Shown here piece by piece: positions 7,133 through 14,938 of a DNA stretch of 20,156 nucleotides. How positions within the stretch are numbered: position 1 is the stretch's first letter; every line of letters begins with the position of its first letter. The stretch spans positions 1 to 20,156 of the forward strand of contig AUXH01000357.1 of NCBI GenBank assembly GCA_000482145.1, written 5' to 3'. The notes under the pieces were generated by a model. It was not told where the DNA came from. It saw nothing but the letters and a program-made list of their open reading frames with translations, and ran no database searches. The DNA is from Strigomonas culicis. Its lineage: Eukaryota > Euglenozoa > Kinetoplastea > Trypanosomatida > Trypanosomatidae. Position numbers and translations under genes: made by a program.

Positions 7133-8737
7133 TTACTCATCCACCGCACTCATCACCTTCTGCAACAGCGGGTGGCTCTCCAGACGATCATTCAACTCCA
7201 CGAGTGTCCGCTGCGCGTCACCAGACCGGTTTGTGAGGAGGGCAGACTCCTTCTGGAGCGCCGCAATGATTCCACGGAGGTCGATTCCGCTGGTGGGGGG
7301 CGCGCCCGCGTCCACGACCATGTCCTCCCCGCCACATGACTTGCACTTGCTGCTGCGCCGCTCCTGGGGGTCCATGTCACGCTCGAGCTGCAGCGCGGCG
7401 AGCTGGTCCCGCATCTGCCCGATCTCATCCTCCAACTCATGCATCCGCTCCGAGTCCGGTGCACTAGCCCCGGAGTGGCTCAGCGGCGCGCTCTCCGCCT
7501 CCACCGGCGCCTCCTCGCGCGCGTTCTGCGCCTCCTCCAGCGCCCGGAGCGACTCCGCGTAGTCCTGCCGCAGGTCGTCGAGCGCGCGCTGCAGCCTGCG
7601 GCGCTCCGCCTCCGCCTGCTGCTCCTGCGCCAGCGGCGCCGCGCGCGCCTTGAGGGACTCCGTGAGCTGCGCTGCCTGCTCCGGCGTCAGGGTCAGCGTC
7701 GTCGCGGGCGGTGTGCCGAGGTCGGCCAGCACGGCCGCGCGCAGCACGGCGACCGTCGCGTCCGTGAAGCGGTACGTCGCGTCCACGCCGTGGATGCACT
7801 CCCGCACCCCCGCGGCGGCGCCGTGGTCGAGGACGAGCGACGGCCTGCCGCCGCGCGCCTGCAGTGCCTCCTCCTCCTGAAGCTGCTGTGTCTCGCTGTC
7901 GACCTGCGCGAGCCGCTCCTCCAGCTCGACCAGCGCGTCCTTCTCCGCACTGTGGGTGAGGTCGTAGTCGCGGGTCGCGAAGGAGAGGTTGGCGAAGCTG
8001 CGTTGCGCGCAGACCCACCGCTGCAGCGCGCCGATCGCGCGGCTGCCGGCCATGGCGTTCTGGTACGTGAAGCGCGGGTTCTGAAGGTAGGGCTCTAGCC
8101 GTCTGCAGTTCGGGGTGGTGATGTTCACGGGGTTTAATTCCTCGATACGCCGCACAAAGTTCTTTTCGCGGATGACCTTCAGCACGTCCTGCCACGCCTT
8201 GGCCGGCTCGTCCAGCACGATCATCACCGCGCTCAGGACCAGCTCTACCATCGCGGGCGGCTTCGGGTAGCTGCGGATCTCGCGCCAGTCCTTCTCCCCG
8301 ATCATCTGCACCTCCACCAGCGCGTCGCGCAGTGTCTGCTCCGCCGCCTCGAGCTCCTCCTCGCGCCGCGAGCGGCCCGACCGGAAGGCGATGTGCCGCG
8401 TGGAGAGGTCCTTGCGGAGCGCCTCCGCCGCGGCCTCGGCGGCCGTGCGCGCGTTCTGCGTCGCGAGGAGATCCACGACGTCTCCGCTCACCGGCGACAT
8501 CGCGCCGCCGCTGCTGCCGCTCGCCTGCCACACGCAGAGCCGCACGATGCGGGGGCCACTGAGGTCCGCGACCGTGCCGAGGCCCCACTGCCAGTCCCCC
8601 CGCGGGCCGACGTACTCGTAGGCGACGAGGTGATTCATCGCGAGGCGCAGCGGCGGCTCCTCGCGGGACAGAGACGCCGCCCTCTGGGCGAGGGCCGGCA
8701 CGTCCTGGCGAATGGACTGCTTCTTAGGACGAGACAT
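7133..8737 (-). CDS. Motor-less protein with dynein-like microtubule-binding stalk domain (534 residues)
   Basis: Residues about 150-250 closely resemble the microtubule-binding domain at the tip of the dynein heavy-chain stalk (the family I know as Pfam MT). Key features are DWREIRSYPKPPAMVELVL, AVMIVL, an alpha-helical NFVRRIEELNPVNI segment, LEPYLQNPRFT, and a closing LQRWVCA. The double proline at 160-161 matches the conserved kink in dynein. The domain is flanked by helices at about 97-149 and 264-297, which mimic the antiparallel stalk coils. The N-terminus (about 35-70) looks like a small beta-barrel (HLVAYEYV, WGLGTVADLS). Another coil spans about 353-412 and a short one 428-457. A lone CKSC sits at 465-468, too little for a zinc finger. 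No AAA+ Walker motifs exist and the protein is far too short for a dynein heavy chain. Microtubule binding is therefore likely but inferred. The ATG at 8737 follows a plausible splice acceptor; Met34 is a possible alternative start. Confidence 0.88.
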   Translation of the reverse strand: MSRPKKQSIRQDVPALAQRAASLSREEPPLRLAMNHLVAYEYVGPRGDWQWGLGTVADLSGPRIVRLCVWQASGSSGGAMSPVSGDVVDLLATQNARTAAEAAAEALRKDLSTRHIAFRSGRSRREEELEAAEQTLRDALVEVQMIGEKDWREIRSYPKPPAMVELVLSAVMIVLDEPAKAWQDVLKVIREKNFVRRIEELNPVNITTPNCRRLEPYLQNPRFTYQNAMAGSRAIGALQRWVCAQRSFANLSFATRDYDLTHSAEKDALVELEERLAQVDSETQQLQEEEALQARGGRPSLVLDHGAAAGVRECIHGVDATYRFTDATVAVLRAAVLADLGTPPATTLTLTPEQAAQLTESLKARAAPLAQEQQAEAERRRLQRALDDLRQDYAESLRALEEAQNAREEAPVEAESAPLSHSGASAPDSERMHELEDEIGQMRDQLAALQLERDMDPQERRSSKCKSCGGEDMVVDAGAPPTSGIDLRGIIAALQKESALLTNRSGDAQRTLVELNDRLESHPLLQKVMSAVDE

Positions 8738-9355
8738 AAGAGGCTGCAGCAGGGGTGTGGGTGTATCTGTTTAGGCGTATAGACGGGCCAAAAAAAAAAG
8801 AGACTGAATACACAAAGAGGTGTACAGTCGGATTTCTTATACACCTCTATTAGAACGGTACTCAAAGATCAAACAAGAAGGGAAATAAGAAATAAGAAAA
8901 CAGTATTAAAAAAAGACTAATTAAACGGCAAACACTCTGTTTATGTCACTGCTAGTGAAACATAAAGAAGAAGAGAAGAGGGAAAGGAAGAGAGAGAGAA
9001 CATGGGAATATAACACAGACAATAAAAGAGAGTACCATCAGACGTGGATCAGGGGGGGTTGTGAGAAGAGACAAAGAAAAAAGTTAGTGAAGAGTGTCAG
9101 AGACCAAAAAAAAAAAGTAAAGTACAAGTACACTTACAATATGGTGAACACCAAAGGGACAAGGAGGAAGTGAAGATACTACGAAAATGACAAACAGATT
9201 ATAAAAATAGGAACAACAATGATACACACATGTATAAGGCGAACACCCACCACCGGAGCGCCTACACACTACAGCTATGATAATAAGACGGCGACGGTCA
9301 CGTGTCCGCCACCATCCTTATTAGGATAGAAAAGTGACAACCCAAAAAAAAAAAA
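8738..9355. other. AT-rich intergenic spacer
   Basis: This purine-rich (plus strand), AT-rich spacer separates the minus-strand genes at 9356-13837 and 7133-8737. It holds the probable acceptor at 8767-8768. On the minus strand an 11-base T run begins at the TGA stop of the upstream gene. No gene or RNA was recognised; the short open frames here are low-complexity. Confidence 0.6.
8767..8804 (-). promoter_or_regulatory. Probable trans-splice acceptor for the gene at 7133-8737
   Basis: On the minus strand the sequence runs TCTCTTTTTTTTTTGG, then about 20 bases later AAACAG (AG complementary to 8767-8768). This gives a 29-base 5' untranslated region before the ATG at 8737. A later AG at 8744-8745 is an alternative. 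Confidence 0.5.
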
Positions 9356-12300
9356 TCACCCCTTGAACTCTCTCCACAGCCGCGAATCGTCCACCTCGTC
9401 GAGAAGGATGCGCTTCCGCACCCGCTGCTCCTCGCAGACGAGCAGCAGCTCTTGCACCCGCGACGCGCGCTCCCGCTGCCTCCGCTCCCGCTCCAGCCCG
9501 CGGCCGCCATCCAGCGCGTCGCTCGTGTCGGTGAAGCGCCGCGTCGGCTTCTGCAGCGGCACCGCCACCACGCGCTCCTCCGCGGTCGGCGCGGCCTCGG
9601 CCGCCTCCGACGGCGCGTCGGACGCGGTGGCAAACGGGGCCTGCCGCGAGGCGACGTGCCGCAGCAGCTGCGCGCGCTCCCGCTCGGGGTGCGCGGCCGG
9701 CGTCGGCTGCGCCGCCAGCCGCGACTGCTGCAGCAGCTCCGCGTCGTCGGCGGCGTAGAGGGCGCTAAAGTCGAGGCGGCTGACGCAGGACGGCACGACA
9801 GTGGGGATGCACTCCACGTCGAGGCACCAGTACCACAGCGCGCCCTCGTCCTCGTGCTCGTCGTCGCTGCTGGTCTGCGCGTCGTCCGCCTCCTCCACCA
9901 GCGGCGGTGGGGCGGCGCCGGGCGGCAGCGTCGCGGCATCGCCCGGTCGGCCGGGATGCGCGTAGTAGCTGAGCATGGCGGAGATACTGTCCTCGAGCGT
10001 GCCGAGCTCACTCAGTGGGATATCCCGCAGCGGCTTTAGCGGCGAGACGTTCGGCAGCACCGAGACGATCGTCGGCCGCGGCGGCGTGCGCGTGGCAGGC
10101 GGGTTGTCGTCGCTGCTGCGGCTGCCGCCCATCGCCGCCTCGGTCGCCTTGGACAGGAGAGCGTCCTGGCGCGTGTGCGGCGTTGTCGTGCTGCTGGCGG
10201 CGTCACTGTGGCTGGGGGCAGGGGCCGCGGTGGGCATCGGTGCGGCCGACGCGGGGGTGGGTGCGGCCGTCTCCGTCCTGGTGGAGCGCTCCGCCGCTGC
10301 GGAGCTTTTGGTGATATCGAAGCGAGGGACGTGGTGCACCCTGCCTCGCGGTGCCATGGGCTCCTCCAGCGGCGTTGTTTCCTTTGTTGGGCCCGCCACC
10401 GCCACCGGTTGGGGTTGGCGCCGATCGCTGCAGCGACCTGCGGCAACAGCAGAGGGGGTCGTCGTACTATTGGCTGAGGTGTTGGCGGAGGGTGGTGTTT
10501 CTGCGGCCGGGGGTGTCAACAGGGGAGTACTCTCCTCCTCGTCCTTGAGCTTGCTGCCGCGACGCTGGCTCAGCAGCGCGCTCACCCGCTGGCGTCGGTC
10601 GTCCTCACGAGATGCGACCAGCACCTCCACCACCGCGCCAGTCATTTTGCCCTCATTCTTGACGGCACTGCCCTCCTCTCCTCGCGACTGTCTTCCATAG
10701 CGCGACGCCGCAGCAGCAGTGGCAGCGGCAGCCGTTGTGCGGTTGGTCGAGCTGTCGGTGGAAGGTTTCGCGTCGCCCGCGCCTGTGGGGAGCGGCGCCT
10801 CCGGGGCCGGAGGTGTCGATAGGGGGGTACTCTCCTCGCCGTCCTTGAGCTTGCTGCAGCGACGCTGGCTCAGCAGCGCGCTCACCCGCTGGCGTCGGTC
10901 GTCCTCACGAGATGCGACCAGCACCTCCACCACCGCGCCACCCGTTTTGCCCTCTTCCTTGGCGGCATCGCCCTCGCGGCCCTCAGATCGCCTTCCGTAG
11001 CGAGCCGCCGCAGCGGCGGTGGCGGCAGCACTGCGGCTCGTAGGAGCTTCAGCGGACGTTGGCACCGCTGCAGTCCTGGCAGCAGCAGCGGCGGCGGGAG
11101 GCTCTCCGGCCCCCGGCCCCTCCACCGACGCCGCCGCATGTGCAGCTGGCGCCCACTGCCGGTGACTGGGCCCACGGCGCTCGGCGGGTCGGGCCGCCAC
11201 CGACGCGTCGCGCGCTGCCTCCTGTGCGCTCGGCCGCGTAGCACTCGCGCCGCCGGCCGACGCCGGCGCGGCAGAGGAGGCGCCGGAGGCCGCGCCCTCC
11301 GCCTTCCAAGCCCCCTCCACCACGTCGTCGTCCGCCTCCATCCGCAGCGCCGCCCGCGCGGCCGTGGCGGGTCCGGAGGATGTGGCAGAGAGCGGCTGCC
11401 GCGACGCCGCCGCCGCGCGCGCTCCGCTGCGCAGCCCCGCGCGGAGGCCGCTGGCGGCGCCATCCCGCTCGTACTGCTGCAGCATCGCCGAGACACCGCG
11501 CTCCAGCTCGTCCAGATGCGCCACGGGGATCGCCGCGAGTGGGGTGTGCCGGTCGGAGTGCAGCGGCGAGCCCACCCCGCTGCTGCCCGTCTGCGTGGGC
11601 GTCAGCGCGGCGCCACTGCCGGCGGCGCTCGGCGGTCGCCGCGCAGGAGGCTCTGCCCCCGTCGCGGCCGTGGTGGTGGTGGTGTCCGGGAGCGGGGCAG
11701 CGGCCGCTGCTGCGGTCAGCGACGCCTTTGGCGGAGCGGCTGAGGCACCCCTGCTGCCATCCGTCCGTGTTGCTGCTGGCGCGGCCACGGTGGCTACGCC
11801 TGGGCCGGTGGGCTTCTCCGGAACGGGGGGTGCGCATAACGGGGGCACATCGTTCCCAGATAACGTCGTTGCAGGCGTCGGGCTCTGAGAGGAGGAGGAG
11901 AGCGTGCCGCTCAGACGCAGCTCGCGACGCTCCAACAGTGTCAGCCCCGTCGGTGCGCTCTTGCGTTTATCCCCCTCCGATGCTTCGACTGCAGTGGCCG
12001 ATGCGCCGCTGCCATCCGCGACCGTCGCTGGCACAGCCGTAACAGCGGCCCCGGTGCTGGTCTGTTTCTCGGGGACGGAGGGCGGGCAGAGCGGGGGCAC
12101 ATCGTTTCCAGATAAGGTCGTTGCAGGAATGGGGCTCTGAGAGGAGGAGGAGAGCGTGCCGCTCAGACGCAGCTCGCGACGCTCCAACAGCGTCAGGCCC
12201 GTCGGCGCGATTCTGCGCTTATCCCCCGCCGATCGCTCGAGCGCGGCGGACAGCGCCGTGCCGGAGAGGCTCGCCGCCGAGAAGGAGTTCTGCAGGGAGG

Positions 12301-13837
12301 GGGGGGCCGTGCCGCTCAGCCGCAGCTCGCGGCGCTCCAGCAGCGTCAGGCCCGTCCGCGCGCTCCGGTGCGCCTCCGCCACGCCGGGCAGCGGCTCCGC
12401 CGCCGACTCCGCACTCCGCGAGGCGTCGCGGCTGTCGCTGGGCCGCTCCGCGCGCCGCCGCGGCAGCGTCTCACTCAGTGGTGGGCCGTCTTTGCTGTCT
12501 GCGGCGGCGGCGGGGAGCGGTGACGGCTCCGACGTGGTGGAAGACACGCGGCTGAAGTGCAGCTCGCGCGGCTCCAGCCGCGGCTGGCGGGGCAGCGAGC
12601 TTCGCCGCTCGGCGGCCGCCGGCGGCGCGGTAGCGGGCGTCGCCGGCACGGCGCTCGTGCGCCGCCTGCCCACGCGGGTGGCCACCGCCGCCGCTTTGGC
12701 CGAGCCGCGGCCGAGCACCGGCGCCGCTGACACGCTGACCGGCCGCCTCGCGTCCGTCACGGGCCGGTCGCGGCCGGGGCTGGGCGTGCGCGCGGCCGAC
12801 AGCACCGCCTCCCTCTTGGACGCCATCTGCTGCCGCTGGTCGCACCACAGCTGCAGGCAGTGCAGGCGCCGGCCGCCGTCGTGGGCCCCGGCGCTGGGCG
12901 CCAGATCCGTCCGCGGCGCCTTGGCCGACCGTCTGTGGGACGCGTCCGCGGACGCGTGTTTCGTGGCGGTGGCGGGTGCCGGCGGGGGGGTGCGAACGCG
13001 CGGCACCTCGACGCGCTTCGGTGACACGCCCTGCGCCGGCGGCGGCGGCTCCACCACCGTGCCCACCGGTGGGCCTGGTGTGGGGCTGTCACTCGGCGGG
13101 TCGCTCCGATCGGCGGGGTCGGTGAGCGACCACGGATTGCTCTTGCCACCGCGCGTGCGCACGACCTGAACGTCGTGTGCGGAGATGGGGGAGGTCGACA
13201 GCCGGTGTGTGCCGGGGCTCCGGTGGAGCTGGTCCGGCACCTGCGTCTGCGGGACCGCGCGGCTGCTCACCGACACGTAGTTCTGCCGCCCCTTGCTGCC
13301 GCTCGCGCTCGGCGACCCGCTGCCCCCGTCGAGGTGGCTGCTGCTGTTGTTGCTGACCTGCGAGAGCGCCTCGAGGTAGCGGATGCTGGATGCGGTGGAG
13401 CGCCGGCCGCTGCTGCCGGCGCTCCTGGCGTGCCCCACACCGTCCTTGCGCCGCTGCCTGGACTGCCCGCCGTTCGTCGTCCGCCCATGGCTGTCCGGGG
13501 AATGACAAGACGTCTCCACCTCCAACAGAGAGACGAGGTTTGTCGGCATGAAGCCCGCGGCGCGGAGCGGCCAGCGGCTGCTGGAGCCCAGCGGGTCCGC
13601 GGCGACCGCCCCCGTGCCGAGCGCGCTGCTGCAGCGCGCGGCGGGGGCGGAGGCGGGCGGAGGCGAGCCCGCGCTGGCCCGGGGCTGGCTGGCGGCGCGG
13701 TGGGGGCTCGCGGAGGAGAAGTGCGTCGTCACGAGGTTCGCCATCCGAAGCGATGCCGCAGACGCTAAGGCGGTGATGGACGGAGAGAACTCGCCCACGT
13801 GGCCCGGCGCGTCCCTGCGTGCGCCGCCACTACTCAT
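9356..13837 (-). CDS. Hypothetical 1493-residue repeat-containing, mostly disordered protein
   Basis: I do not recognise this protein. It starts MSSGGARRDAPGH just after a pyrimidine/AG splice signal and ends at TGA. Most of it is rich in Ala, Ser, Pro, Thr and Arg and probably disordered. Three kinds of internal repeat stand out. A 16-residue motif, TGLTLLERRELRLSGT, occurs at 495-510, 546-561 and 630-645, with a decayed relative (LEPRELHFSRVSS) near 418-431. A 100-residue unit carrying VVEVLVASREDDRRQRVSAL occurs twice, at about 936-1010 and 1036-1110. A third motif of the form P-L-x-x-I-P-x-x-x-L-x-x-L-E-x-x-[IV]-S-A-M-L occurs near 766-789 and again near 1269-1291. The C-terminus looks more conserved: acidic residues, then ALWYWCLDVECIPTVVPSCV near 1332, and a final basic helix ending RLWREFKG. 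A possible helix near 328-358 (LHCLQLWCDQRQQMASKRE) is the other structured spot. No enzyme motif, signal peptide or membrane segment is seen. It could be a scaffold or cytoskeletal protein that binds partners through its short repeats. Confidence 0.85.
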   Translation of the reverse strand: MSSGGARRDAPGHVGEFSPSITALASAASLRMANLVTTHFSSASPHRAASQPRASAGSPPPASAPAARCSSALGTGAVAADPLGSSSRWPLRAAGFMPTNLVSLLEVETSCHSPDSHGRTTNGGQSRQRRKDGVGHARSAGSSGRRSTASSIRYLEALSQVSNNSSSHLDGGSGSPSASGSKGRQNYVSVSSRAVPQTQVPDQLHRSPGTHRLSTSPISAHDVQVVRTRGGKSNPWSLTDPADRSDPPSDSPTPGPPVGTVVEPPPPAQGVSPKRVEVPRVRTPPPAPATATKHASADASHRRSAKAPRTDLAPSAGAHDGGRRLHCLQLWCDQRQQMASKREAVLSAARTPSPGRDRPVTDARRPVSVSAAPVLGRGSAKAAAVATRVGRRRTSAVPATPATAPPAAAERRSSLPRQPRLEPRELHFSRVSSTTSEPSPLPAAAADSKDGPPLSETLPRRRAERPSDSRDASRSAESAAEPLPGVAEAHRSARTGLTLLERRELRLSGTAPPSLQNSFSAASLSGTALSAALERSAGDKRRIAPTGLTLLERRELRLSGTLSSSSQSPIPATTLSGNDVPPLCPPSVPEKQTSTGAAVTAVPATVADGSGASATAVEASEGDKRKSAPTGLTLLERRELRLSGTLSSSSQSPTPATTLSGNDVPPLCAPPVPEKPTGPGVATVAAPAATRTDGSRGASAAPPKASLTAAAAAAPLPDTTTTTAATGAEPPARRPPSAAGSGAALTPTQTGSSGVGSPLHSDRHTPLAAIPVAHLDELERGVSAMLQQYERDGAASGLRAGLRSGARAAAASRQPLSATSSGPATAARAALRMEADDDVVEGAWKAEGAASGASSAAPASAGGASATRPSAQEAARDASVAARPAERRGPSHRQWAPAAHAAASVEGPGAGEPPAAAAAARTAAVPTSAEAPTSRSAAATAAAAARYGRRSEGREGDAAKEEGKTGGAVVEVLVASREDDRRQRVSALLSQRRCSKLKDGEESTPLSTPPAPEAPLPTGAGDAKPSTDSSTNRTTAAAATAAAASRYGRQSRGEEGSAVKNEGKMTGAVVEVLVASREDDRRQRVSALLSQRRGSKLKDEEESTPLLTPPAAETPPSANTSANSTTTPSAVAAGRCSDRRQPQPVAVAGPTKETTPLEEPMAPRGRVHHVPRFDITKSSAAAERSTRTETAAPTPASAAPMPTAAPAPSHSDAASSTTTPHTRQDALLSKATEAAMGGSRSSDDNPPATRTPPRPTIVSVLPNVSPLKPLRDIPLSELGTLEDSISAMLSYYAHPGRPGDAATLPPGAAPPPLVEEADDAQTSSDDEHEDEGALWYWCLDVECIPTVVPSCVSRLDFSALYAADDAELLQQSRLAAQPTPAAHPERERAQLLRHVASRQAPFATASDAPSEAAEAAPTAEERVVAVPLQKPTRRFTDTSDALDGGRGLERERRQRERASRVQELLLVCEEQRVRKRILLDEVDDSRLWREFKG
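10508..10730 (-). repeat. Direct repeat unit, copy 2 (period 300 bases)
   Basis: This segment repeats 10808-11030 at an offset of exactly 300 bases, inside the 1493-residue protein gene. Positions 10559-10640 are identical base for base to 10859-10940, and the flanks are similar but diverged. The repeat is in frame and encodes the VVEVLVASREDDRRQRVSALLSQRR unit. Confidence 0.93.
10808..11030 (-). repeat. Direct repeat unit, copy 1 (period 300 bases)
   Basis: This is the partner of the repeat at 10508-10730. It encodes the first copy of the 100-residue period of the 1493-residue protein. The central 82 bases are identical between copies, including silent positions. Confidence 0.93.
11811..11985 (-). 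repeat. Direct repeat encoding the TGLTLLERRELRLSGT unit (third copy)
   Basis: This segment matches 12063-12237 at an offset of 252 bases (84 codons), with scattered differences. It encodes the 16-residue motif at 630-645 plus a following SSSSQSPxPATTLSGNDVPP stretch. The match is strong at the DNA level, pointing to a fairly recent in-frame duplication. Confidence 0.9.
12063..12237 (-). repeat. Direct repeat encoding the TGLTLLERRELRLSGT unit (second copy)
   Basis: This is the partner of 11811-11985, encoding residues around 535-590 of the 1493-residue protein. The related first copy (motif ending near 12309) is clearly more diverged at the DNA level, so the array grew in steps. Confidence 0.9.
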
Positions 13838-14938
13838 GATGGGCTAACTAATGAAAAAAAAAGAACCTATAACCAAAGAATTAGAAGAGAAACAAAAATG
13901 TGGTGGGTGTTGTGCCTGGATTATAGATGAATGTGATAAGCGTGCATGTATAGTAGAACGAAAGAGTGTTGTACGGCTGTATCATGCCACACGATTCGAT
14001 GTCCGATAGACGAATACTGAGTCCAGTTCACAAAACAGAAAGAGAGCGAAAGAGAGAAGGAAAGAGAAAGAGATTGTATGGAAGAGCACTGATAATAGAA
14101 TTAATAAGAAAGAACGCATCATCCAAAGCGAACGTTTATCATTCGATATAAATAAGTATATATACTGTGTATTGATATAGACATAGGGGCAAATGCTTGT
14201 TTTGAAAAATGACGATAATAAGTGACAGTATGGTTTTCTTCACTTCTCTCTTTTTAAAAACAAATTATTTAAATGAAAATATACAAGAAAACTATGTTTC
14301 TCTTTTTCTTATTGAGTGGTTTATTAACAATGCCTTTTCTTTTTTCGAAGTCATGTGTATTTTGAACACAAGAAGTAAAAGGGAAAAAAAAGATATCACT
14401 ACCGTACTAACGATGCATTGTTCTTGTTATGTTATTTATCTATTAGCGTGGTGCTTACCTCTGCCAACATAGGCACATGGGCAAACTCAACAAAGAAAAG
14501 GTAGAAAAAGAAGTATTCCTTTTATTCTTTATTCTTATTATTTACAAATGCAAAACACAGTTCTCGCTACCTCTATAGCGGACTGCATGGGAAACCGACT
14601 GTGTAGAGACGGCAGTGCAACTTGTTTTGTTTTCTTTTTACATTTGTTCAGTTGGCTGTTTTACGTACTATAACCTTCTCTCTCATTTTTTTTTCTACTT
14701 TGCCTGAATACAACATAGAATAATATAAAGGCAGAAAAGAATTTAAAAAAAAGAACGAATGTATGAAAAAATATATATGCCGACAAAACAAAAAAAAAGG
14801 TCTTTCAAACAAGTATAACGACTTAAACATCCTATCAAACGAAGTCAAGAAAAAAAAAAGTGAAAAAAAAATCTGCGTGACAAATTCGTTGGTGATAGTG
14901 TATATGTGTTTTTTTTCGTCTTCTTACAGCTTTGTGCC
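13838..14938. other. Long AT-rich intergenic region (1.1 kb)
   Basis: This is the largest internal spacer, between the PP2C-like gene ending at 14939 and the repeat-protein gene starting at 13837. Most of it is presumably the 3' untranslated region of the phosphatase gene; the splice signal for the next gene is at its low-coordinate end (13848-13863). An 87-codon plus-strand open frame at 14209-14472 has AT-rich codon use unlike any gene here and no recognisable domain, so I do not call it. No tRNA, snRNA or transposon remnant was recognised. Confidence 0.6.
13848..13863 (-). promoter_or_regulatory. Probable trans-splice acceptor for the gene at 9356-13837
   Basis: On the minus strand the sequence CTTTTTTTTTCATTAG is followed by a second TAG and then the ATG. 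The first AG (complement of 13848-13849) leaves a very short 10-base 5' untranslated region; the second (complement of 13844-13845) leaves six bases. If such a short leader is not tolerated, a downstream Met such as residue 32 (MANLVTTHF) would be the start. Confidence 0.55.

Noticed and set aside
7340..7526. The CKSC pair in the 534-residue protein as a zinc finger.
   Set aside because: Only one Cys pair is present, with no second Cys/His pair nearby to complete a metal site.
7133..8737. The idea that this is a fragment of a broken dynein heavy-chain gene.
   Set aside because: It has its own start next to a splice signal, a stop, and extra domains at both ends not found in dynein; no AAA+ motor sequence lies on either side.
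10508..12237. Regular repeats considered as a CRISPR array or transposon.
   Set aside because: The repeats are in frame within one long gene, the copies number only two or three, and no associated genes or inverted ends are present.
14209..14472. An 87-codon plus-strand open frame in the long spacer, with hydrophobic stretches.
   Set aside because: It is AT-rich with codon use unlike the five genes, opposite in strand to the transcription unit, and has no known domain. Stop-free frames of this length can occur by chance.
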